DNA of 16,225 nucleotides, taken from NCBI GenBank assembly GCA_934661765.1, contig CAKUJT010000056.1, positions 1 to 16,225 of the forward strand. Reading direction: 5' to 3'. Below the pieces are notes generated by a model, which was not told the DNA's origin, searched no databases, and saw only the letters and a program-made list of their open reading frames with translations. Source of the DNA: an uncultured Senegalimassilia sp. GTDB lineage: Bacteria > Actinomycetota > Coriobacteriia > Coriobacteriales > Eggerthellaceae. Each line of letters opens with the position of its first letter. Position 1 is the stretch's first letter. Made by a program: the position numbers and the translations under genes. Shown one piece after another: positions 11,977 to 16,225 of the stretch.

Positions 11977-12369
11977 ATGGATTTTAATTTAACTGTCACA
12001 ATTTCTGCTATTCTTGGAATTGCTGCTGTTATTTCACCGATTGCTACTGCAATTATTAATAATCGCTATCAGTTAAAACTCAAAAAACTTGAACTTGAGC
12101 AATACCATTTAGATAAAACAACCTATTATGTCCGTTCTATATTTGAGAATTATCTTCGCTGTGCAGGTAAGTGCATAAATAACGGCTGTCGTTCTACGGA
12201 AGAAGGTTATGGAGAATATTATTTCTTAGCTCTTGTTTATGCTCCGTCAGATATTTCCAAGGATCTCATCGATGTCAATTCATTCATTATCGATGGTGAT
12301 TACCACAACGCCACAGCTCTTCTGGAACAACTTAAACCAAAATTAGCTCTCTTATTGCAACAGCTGTAA
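11977..12369 (+). CDS. Membrane-anchored hypothetical cargo protein (130 aa)
   Basis: One N-terminal membrane helix (VTISAILGIAAVISPIATAI, about residues 7-26), then a charged coiled-coil start (NNRYQLKLKKLELEQYHLDK) and a helical cytoplasmic domain ending in ALLEQLKPKLALLLQQL. The SPIATAIINNRYQLKLKK junction recurs in short phage and mobile-element membrane proteins I recall, whose role is unknown. GAAAGGAG lies 8 nt before the ATG. It has its own promoter and terminator, antisense to the early operon and next to the repressor. This is a position often used by superinfection-exclusion or defence genes, so that role is possible but unproven. Confidence 0.7.
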   Translation: MDFNLTVTISAILGIAAVISPIATAIINNRYQLKLKKLELEQYHLDKTTYYVRSIFENYLRCAGKCINNGCRSTEEGYGEYYFLALVYAPSDISKDLIDVNSFIIDGDYHNATALLEQLKPKLALLLQQL

Positions 12370-12496
12370 CCAGCAGGCATATTGCAATTACATACACTAG
12401 ATACAACTCGAATGATTCCGGTTGTATCTTTTTCATTTTGTAGCAACATATGATTCCTGCAATCCACAACGTTCCAACAACAACCCAGTTAATCAC
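12332..12496 (-). CDS. Small membrane protein (54 aa)
   Basis: A GTG start with GAGGTG 5 nt upstream, encoding VINWVVVGTLWIAGIICCYK, a short basic loop, and YLVYVIAICLLVTAVAIREL: two membrane helices separated by about 10 residues. It is the first gene after the leftward early promoter. Its 3' end overlaps the plus-strand 130-aa gene by 38 bp, and that gene's terminator lies inside it. The strong hydrophobic pattern and good ribosome site favour a real gene. Confidence 0.55.
   Translation of the reverse strand: MINWVVVGTLWIAGIICCYKMKKIQPESFELYLVYVIAICLLVTAVAIRELILV
12399..12434 (+). terminator. Terminator of the 130-aa cargo gene
   Basis: AGATACAAC (12399-12407) pairs perfectly with GTTGTATCT (12421-12429) and is followed by a T run. 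It sits inside the opposite-strand 54-aa membrane protein gene. Confidence 0.8.
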
Positions 12497-12503
12497 TTCT
12501 TCA

Positions 12504-12523
12504 CCTCGCTTTCATTGTTGATT
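12504..12523. repeat. 20-bp direct repeat, copy 2
   Basis: CCTCGCTTTCATTGTTGATT, identical to 11204-11223. Here it is the 5' leader of the early transcript, directly after the early promoter, and supplies the ribosome site of the 54-aa gene. Confidence 0.75.
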
Positions 12524-12531
12524 ATGAGACT

Positions 12532-12560
12532 ATTATATGTCGCAATGCATCTTTTGTCAA
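12532..12560 (-). promoter_or_regulatory. Early (lytic) promoter, consensus
   Basis: TTGACA (12555-12560) and TATAAT (12532-12537) on the minus strand with exactly 17 bp between them, a full consensus sigma-A promoter. It faces away from the repressor gene and heads the leftward early operon. Confidence 0.85.
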
Positions 12561-12586
12561 TAATTATTTTGTTGATGTTGCGACAT
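12537..12586. promoter_or_regulatory. Candidate repressor operator pair
   Basis: ATGTCGCAA (12537-12545) and TTGCGACAT (12578-12586) form a perfect 9-bp inverted repeat separated by 32 bp. The arms bracket the early promoter: one touches its -10 box and the other lies upstream of its -35. They are likely half-sites for the adjacent XRE repressor. Confidence 0.6.
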
Positions 12587-12593
12587 TTTCCTA

Positions 12594-12622
12594 TTGTAAT
12601 TTTCTTTACTGTGTGATATGAT
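12594..12622 (+). promoter_or_regulatory. Repressor promoter
   Basis: TTGTAA (12594-12599), 17-bp spacer, TATGAT (12617-12622), upstream of the repressor ATG. It is back to back with the early promoter, and the right operator arm ends 8 bp before its -35. Confidence 0.7.
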
Positions 12623-12648
12623 GGACTTGCAACGAAAGGAGGTGCAAC

Positions 12649-13035
12649 ATGAACGAACGCATAAAAGAGCTCCGGAAAAAGCTCAAATTGACACAACAGG
12701 AGTTTGCCGATGCTCTTAGCATAAAACGAAATACTGTTGCTACTTATGAAATGGGGCGTAATGAGCCTATTGATGCCGTAATAGCATTAATATGTAAAAC
12801 GTTCAATGTGAATGAGGAGTGGCTCCGATCCGGAGCTGGCGATATGTTCTTAGAGCTTCCTGAAGAAGACGAAGAAGCCGCTTATGTATCTGAATTGCTG
12901 GAAGACAGCGATAATGATCTATATAAGTTGATTAAGGAAATCATGCATACGTATCACGATCTTACTCCAAAATCAAAAGAAGTGATCCGTGATTTCAGTG
13001 CAAAACTGCGAGAGAACATAAAAAAAGGAAGCTAA
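12649..13035 (+). CDS. CI-like XRE-family phage repressor
   Basis: 128 aa. The N-terminal helix-turn-helix (IKELRKKLKLTQQEFADALS, then KRNTVATYEMGRNEP) is followed by the typical close of the domain (FNVNEEWLRSGAGDMF). An acidic linker and a helical C-terminal dimerisation part (LTPKSKEVIRDFSAKLREN) follow. It has no S24/LexA-type peptidase domain, so it is not expected to be cleaved directly by RecA. Derepression must use another route, for example an antirepressor or the LexA-controlled gene nearby. AGGAGG lies 7 nt before the ATG. It should hold the early promoter off in lysogeny. Confidence 0.9.
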   Translation: MNERIKELRKKLKLTQQEFADALSIKRNTVATYEMGRNEPIDAVIALICKTFNVNEEWLRSGAGDMFLELPEEDEEAAYVSELLEDSDNDLYKLIKEIMHTYHDLTPKSKEVIRDFSAKLRENIKKGS

Positions 13036-13045
13036 CGCTTCCTTT
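13024..13045. terminator. Convergent terminator shared by repressor and 42-aa gene
   Basis: AAAGGAAGC-TAAC-GCTTCCTTT, a perfect 9-bp stem with a 4-nt loop that contains both stop codons. Leftward RNA ends in a T run, so termination is strongest for the 42-aa gene. Confidence 0.75.
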
Positions 13046-13160
13046 GAGCTCTTTCTAAATGTCTTTTCAGAATGGTATAAATCTGACGAAGAAATTTTTC
13101 GTCCGAATCATCGATTCTCTTTACCATTTCAATGATTAGTTGTTTAGATACCTCTTTCAT
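13032..13160 (-). CDS. Small helical protein next to the repressor (42 aa)
   Basis: MKEVSKQLIIEMVKRIDDSD, then EKFLRQIYTILKRHLERAQR and KR. GGAGG lies 9 nt before the ATG. The D-x-K-FLRQIYTILKRHLE end matches a family of about 40 aa that I recall from near repressors of Clostridia elements. Its stop overlaps the repressor stop convergently. A promoter (TTGAAA-N17-TATCAT) and a LexA-like box lie upstream, so it may be damage-inducible. A small helical protein here could be an antirepressor or Cro-like partner, which is inference. Confidence 0.65.
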   Translation of the reverse strand: MKEVSKQLIIEMVKRIDDSDEKFLRQIYTILKRHLERAQRKR

Positions 13161-13211
13161 ATGTAAGTCCCTCCGTTCCCAGCAAGAACACGTTCGAAAT
13201 CCCTTGATTTA

Positions 13212-13240
13212 ATGATACGACAACCGTTTCATTATTTCAA
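13212..13240 (-). promoter_or_regulatory. Promoter of the 42-aa gene
   Basis: TTGAAA (13235-13240) and TATCAT (13212-13217) on the minus strand with a 17-bp spacer, about 50 bp before the ATG. The leader contains the palindrome GAACACGTTC at 13186-13195. Confidence 0.6.
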
Positions 13241-13249
13241 TAGTTTTAT

Positions 13250-13263
13250 CGAACATTCGTTCT
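13250..13263. promoter_or_regulatory. LexA (SOS)-like box
   Basis: On the minus strand AGAACGAATGTTCG, which carries GAAC-N4-GTTC, the core of the Gram-positive LexA site (CGAACRNRYGTTYC); only the two outermost bases differ. It lies 10 bp upstream of the 42-aa gene's -35 box and 22 bp downstream of another TATAAT, so LexA bound here could control leftward transcription. Confidence 0.5.
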
Positions 13264-13270
13264 TTTCTCT

Positions 13271-13300
13271 GTTTACTTGTTACTATTATACAAAGTAAAC
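13271..13300. promoter_or_regulatory. Inverted repeat around a minus-strand -10 box
   Basis: GTTTACTT (13271-13278) and AAGTAAAC (13293-13300) are perfect 8-bp inverted arms enclosing a minus-strand TATAAT (13285-13290). This is the layout of a repressor-controlled promoter; no clear -35 is visible. Confidence 0.5.
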
Positions 13301-13338
13301 ACTGGTTTTGCTGGAAAATTACGGGATATTTTTCAATC

Positions 13339-13354
13339 GTCCACTATAGTGGAC
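13339..13354. promoter_or_regulatory. Perfect 16-bp palindrome GTCCACTATAGTGGAC
   Basis: Self-complementary with no loop, two bases after the stop of the small XRE gene. No T tail on either side, so an operator for a dimeric regulator is more likely than a terminator. Confidence 0.5.
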
Positions 13355-13356
13355 AC

Positions 13357-13554
13357 TTATTGATAATCTGATTCGTACAGGTCTGAAATCTTACATTTCA
13401 AGCCTTCTGCCAGTTTCTCAAGCGTCCTGATCGTTGGATTAGAATCCTCGTTCATGATCTTCTGAACTGCCGATTTTGTTATGCCTGACAAAATCGCAAC
13501 CTGGCGAACAGATAGGTTTCTTTCGTACATGATTTTTGCTAATAGTATTTTCAT
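13357..13554 (-). CDS. Small XRE-family regulator (65 aa)
   Basis: Nearly all helix-turn-helix: MKILLAKIMYERNLSVRQVA, then GITKSAVQKIMNEDSNPTIR and LEKLAEGLKCKISDLYESD. This is a minimal Cro-type DNA-binding domain with the standard close (KISDLYES). A minus-strand TATAAT at 13571-13576 precedes it. It sits between the regulatory gap and the glycine-zipper gene, so it may control the 42-aa gene, itself, or integrase and excision; the palindrome just downstream is a candidate site. Confidence 0.85.
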   Translation of the reverse strand: MKILLAKIMYERNLSVRQVAILSGITKSAVQKIMNEDSNPTIRTLEKLAEGLKCKISDLYESDYQ

Positions 13555-13682
13555 ACTGTTATTTTGCTTAATTATACAAAAATTATGTCTGGAATTTTAT
13601 GGTATAACCGCTTCGGCGTTTATATGAGTGTGTGGTGTACTCAAAGGGACAGGCTTTTAGAGAAAGAGAGGGATAAAAAAAC

Positions 13683-14312
13683 ATGGGTTTTTTAGACAAA
13701 TTAAAAGGAAGCTGGGATAACGCTTCTAGATATGCTGACTTAAGGCAAAAAATAGAAAATAATGAAATTTCTACATTGACTGAAGACGACCGCAGCTTCT
13801 TTGAAGCCACTGCCAAAAAGACTCCTGAAGAACATTTAGCTGATTGGGAGAAGCGACAAGCCGAAAAGGCTGAGCGCGATCGCATCAAAGCCTTAAAAAA
13901 AGCTGAAACACAATACAATATAGGTGGTTTAAAATTCCGTAAAGATGGAAATGGTTTATATTATTTCGGAAATTCTTTTCAGGAAGGCGCTGGACACTTT
14001 AAACTGGTTGATTTTATTTGGGATGGTCCTCAATACAATTTAATCAGCAAAACAACCGGAAATAATAAAACTCACGGTCGTGCTGGCAGCGCACTAATTG
14101 GTGCTGCAGTTGCTGGACCTGTCGGTGCCGTCGTCGGCGCATCCCTCGGAAAGAAAACAAAAGTCAACACAACTACTACGACAAAACAGCAGGAATTAGA
14201 TACCGTTGCATTTTTAGTATTCGAATCTACAGAAACAGGAACGAGAGTTCAAAAGGAAATCAAATGTAATACCAATACTGCAAATGAAGTTCGCAGACTT
14301 TCTTTTAATTAA
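13683..14312 (+). CDS. Glycine-zipper protein, putative lysogenic-conversion gene
   Basis: 209 aa. Residues 1-75 are charged and helical (FLDKLKGSWDNASRYADLRQ, then HLADWEKRQAEKAERDRIKA). A beta region follows, then a glycine zipper (GRAGSALIGAAVAGPVGAVV, then GASLGKKTK, residues 132-160), and a final beta domain (VAFLVFESTETGTRV). The zipper resembles a family I know from prophages beside the integrase (GRA..G...AGPVGA.VG...GKK), whose function is not established. A weak GAGGG site lies about 11 nt before the ATG and an extended TGGTATAAC -10 near 13611-13617. Membrane insertion or pore formation is possible from the zipper. Confidence 0.7.
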   Translation: MGFLDKLKGSWDNASRYADLRQKIENNEISTLTEDDRSFFEATAKKTPEEHLADWEKRQAEKAERDRIKALKKAETQYNIGGLKFRKDGNGLYYFGNSFQEGAGHFKLVDFIWDGPQYNLISKTTGNNKTHGRAGSALIGAAVAGPVGAVVGASLGKKTKVNTTTTTKQQELDTVAFLVFESTETGTRVQKEIKCNTNTANEVRRLSFN

Positions 14313-14325
14313 TACCAAAAAAGAA

Positions 14326-14380
14326 ACCGCTCCTGCGCCAACAGGAACGGTCAACTGGGAGCACACGCCAATGTGCTTTT
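14326..14380 (+). terminator. Two tandem hairpins with the same loop
   Basis: First stem ACCG.TCCTG / CAGGA.CGGT (14326-14351). Second stem AGCACA / TGTGCT (14360-14377) followed by TTT. Both have the loop CGCCAA. The second is an intrinsic terminator for the glycine-zipper gene. The rest of the gap up to the recombinase shows no gene. Confidence 0.65.
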
Positions 14381-14516
14381 GAAATACCTCCGAAGAGATA
14401 CTCACTTTCCAAAGAATATTGTATCATCTTCGGTGCAGTCGCACAATCAGAACTTACGTTCTGTGTATGGCTGTTATTTTTGTACCTTTTTACATAATAT
14501 ATACGGAGGTGATATC

Positions 14517-16067
14517 ATGTCGTATTGTATTTATTTGAGGAAATCAAGAAAGGATCTTGAAGCCGAGCAGCATGGTGAAGGGGAAACTCTTGCCAGACAT
14601 GAACGTGCACTTCTTTCTCTTGCTAAGAAAAATAACCTTATTATCAGCAATATTTATCGAGAAGTTGTGTCCGGAGAAACTATAGCTGCACGCCCTGTTA
14701 TGCAACAGTTGCTTCACGAAGTAGAACAAAACCTGTGGGACGGTGTGCTCGTTATGGAAGTAGAACGTCTTGCTCGTGGTGATACAATAGATCAGGGAGT
14801 TGTACAGAGAGCATTCCAGTATTCCAACACACTAATCATCACGCCTTCCAAAACCTATGATCCTGCCAATGAATTCGATGAAGAGTATTTTGAGTTTGGA
14901 TTATTCATGAGTCGTCGTGAATATAAGACGATCAAGCGTAGGATGCAGAACGGACGTTATGCCGCTATCTCTGAGGGAAAGTGGCCATACAACTCCGCAC
15001 CATACGGTTTTCGGAGAGTGAAACTTGAAAAAGAGAAAGGATGGACTCTTGCTTTTGATGAAAACGAGGCTCCTGTTGTGCGGCTTATCTTTTCTATGTT
15101 TACCGGTCCTGAACGTGTCGGTATCCGGTCGATCACTCGTACTTTAAACAGTTACGGTACAAAGCCGCGTAATTCCAAGCTTTGGAGTGAGAGCACAGTC
15201 CGTGGAATCCTCTCTAATGTTGTTTACGATCAATGCGTTAAGATTGGCGAACGAAAAGTGGTCAGAACGGTTGAAAATGGTGTTCTCACAACCGCACGTC
15301 CGAGAACCAATGACTATACCATTGTTTCCGGTCGGCATCCGCGCTTAATCGATCACGATGTATTTGCAGAAGCTCAGAGTTATCTTGGCTGTGGATCCCC
15401 AAAGCCTGCCGGTTCTAACATTATCAAAAATCCGCTTGCCGGAATCATTGTCTGTAGTGAGTGCAAAAAGAAAATGATTCGCCGGCCGCCTTCCGGAACT
15501 GCAAGTCGTGTTCCTTATGATCTGATGTTGTGCAGTACATATGATTGTCCTACCATTGGCAGCCCTTTGGATCTTGTTGAGCGAGAAGTTTATAACGCGC
15601 TTTCTGACTGGGTTGAAGGATATCGTCTGAGTGGTCAGATGCCAAGCAAGAGTCTTATTCCGGAAAAAGAAGTTCTTTTGGAATCAGCTCAACAGACACT
15701 CGATCAACTTCTACGGCAAAAGGGAACCATGTATGATCTGCTTGAACAAGGTGTCTACTCGACAGAAGTCTTTCTTGAGCGATCTGACAGTTTACAAAAC
15801 CGAATTTCTGAAGCTGAATCAAACGTTGCCCAGCTGAAACTCGAACTTGACAAGGAACGCCAAAGAGAAGCCAATATAGAACAGTTCCTGCCGGCTTGTG
15901 AAGATCTGCTTTCCTGTTATTGGGATTTATCTATTCCGGAACGCAACAGATTGTTGAAATTACTCATAGAATCTATAGAATACAAGAAATTAACGAAAAA
16001 TAAGCGCGGTCATCTGAATGAGCCTAACTTTGAATTGACCATAAAGCCCAGAATCCCGCGCAAATAA
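14517..16067 (+). CDS. Large serine recombinase (element integrase)
   Basis: 516 aa. The N-terminal resolvase domain has the nucleophile S10 in YLRKSRKD, ETLARHERAL, VVSGETIAARP and the VMEVERLARGD motif (79-89). A recombinase domain follows (SAPYGFRRV; SESTVRGILSNVVYD), then a zinc ribbon (C313, C316, C339, C344) and a coiled coil (about 405-475), which is the domain order of phiC31/Bxb1-type integrases. It joins attP and attB, and excises when a directionality factor is present. I start it at the ATG with GGAGG 8 nt upstream; the open frame extends 48 codons further but without a site. The host gene fragment just downstream indicates its target. Confidence 0.95.
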   Translation: MSYCIYLRKSRKDLEAEQHGEGETLARHERALLSLAKKNNLIISNIYREVVSGETIAARPVMQQLLHEVEQNLWDGVLVMEVERLARGDTIDQGVVQRAFQYSNTLIITPSKTYDPANEFDEEYFEFGLFMSRREYKTIKRRMQNGRYAAISEGKWPYNSAPYGFRRVKLEKEKGWTLAFDENEAPVVRLIFSMFTGPERVGIRSITRTLNSYGTKPRNSKLWSESTVRGILSNVVYDQCVKIGERKVVRTVENGVLTTARPRTNDYTIVSGRHPRLIDHDVFAEAQSYLGCGSPKPAGSNIIKNPLAGIIVCSECKKKMIRRPPSGTASRVPYDLMLCSTYDCPTIGSPLDLVEREVYNALSDWVEGYRLSGQMPSKSLIPEKEVLLESAQQTLDQLLRQKGTMYDLLEQGVYSTEVFLERSDSLQNRISEAESNVAQLKLELDKERQREANIEQFLPACEDLLSCYWDLSIPERNRLLKLLIESIEYKKLTKNKRGHLNEPNFELTIKPRIPRK

Positions 16068-16099
16068 AGGGTTTTTTGTTATTTCCAAAAGAAACGGGA
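16068..16099. other. Probable right attachment junction
   Basis: This short stretch lies between the recombinase stop and the point where the cotJC-like frame breaks off. It holds a weak CCC/GGG stem with a six-T run that may end the recombinase transcript. The crossover is probably near 16090-16110, within or next to the codons for GTEE. The exact core cannot be fixed because the left junction is outside the window. Confidence 0.5.
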
Positions 16100-16225
16100 T
16101 TATTCTTCTGTACCAATATCAGTCAGTATTCCTGTTACCTCTTTATATGGCATCGTATATCGCTGTGAAAGATAACGCATAGATGCAGCCAATTCGCCAT
16201 CCGGTCCACCGAACTGACTTATAAT
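16100..16225 (-). pseudogene. cotJC-like: cotJC-like manganese catalase/spore coat gene, truncated
   Basis: The minus strand enters from the window edge reading IISQFGGPDGELAASMRYLS, then QRYTMPYKEVTGILTDIGTEE, and hits TAA. In CotJC and related manganese catalases this is the first ferritin-like helix pair, and GTEE is followed by (L/F)AHLE, with metal ligands in GEL, TEE and AH, and more than 100 further residues. Here the frame stops exactly after GTEE. The break is next to the serine recombinase, so the likeliest cause is insertion of the element. The 5' end is outside the window and the 3' half is not found in it. Confidence 0.85.

Noticed and set aside
13186..13195. Second LexA box at GAACACGTTC
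   Set aside because: The half-sites are separated by 2 bp, not the 4 bp required for a LexA site.
13583..13918. 111-aa minus frame opposite the glycine-zipper gene
   Set aside because: Covers a promoter gap and lacks a ribosome site; composition is that of a shadow.
14326..14377. CRISPR-like or repeat array from the two CGCCAA loops
   Set aside because: Only two units with different stems; they are simple tandem hairpins of a terminator.
1..16225. tRNA, rRNA or insertion sequences
   Set aside because: No cloverleaf-like sequence, rRNA motif, transposase motif or terminal inverted repeats with target duplications were seen by eye.

Overview
The window looks like the right-hand (integrase-proximal) part of a temperate phage or phage-like integrative element in a spore-forming Clostridia host, most like Lachnospiraceae. 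Three things point there: AT-rich DNA with strong AGGAGG-type ribosome binding sites, phage early-gene families I know from Lachnospiraceae prophages, and a spore-coat (CotJC-type manganese catalase) gene fragment at the right edge. Family names come from recalled family features, because no search could be run.

Layout, right to left. At 16100-16225 (minus) is the 5' part of a cotJC-like host gene. It ends abruptly just after the conserved GTEE motif, about 30 bp from the stop of a large serine recombinase (14517-16067, plus). This suggests the element sits inside cotJC. Next come a glycine-zipper protein (13683-14312, plus), a small XRE regulator (13357-13554, minus), a regulatory gap with a LexA-like box, a 42-aa minus gene, and the CI-like repressor (12649-13035, plus). 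A consensus early promoter (TTGACA-N17-TATAAT) diverges from the repressor promoter and drives leftward transcription.

From 10.3 to 12.5 kb, three plus-strand accessory genes (DUF2513-like, an acidic 99-aa protein, and a membrane-anchored 130-aa protein) sit antisense inside the leftward early region. Each has its own promoter of the same design (TTGYNN-N17-TATACT), and two of the three share a nearly identical hairpin leader. They are placed to be expressed in lysogeny and swept by antisense transcription when the early promoter fires.

From 10.2 kb down to 0.9 kb is a tightly packed minus-strand early operon with many ATGA overlaps. It holds several small genes, a two-helix membrane protein, a hairpin- and repeat-rich gap that may be a replication origin, an HUH-type Rep protein, a degenerate RNase H-like protein, a PcfK/AcrIIA9-like protein, a DUF7666-like protein, PcfJ, a 439-aa protein with a disordered linker, an HNH protein, small phage genes, an XRE protein and an ArpU/sigma-like late regulator. 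To its left, with its own promoter, is a SLATT-like two-helix membrane protein (275-775) followed by stacked terminators. No terminase, capsid or tail genes are visible. They may lie left of the window, or the element may be a satellite or remnant. The left attachment end and the 3' half of cotJC are not in the window.
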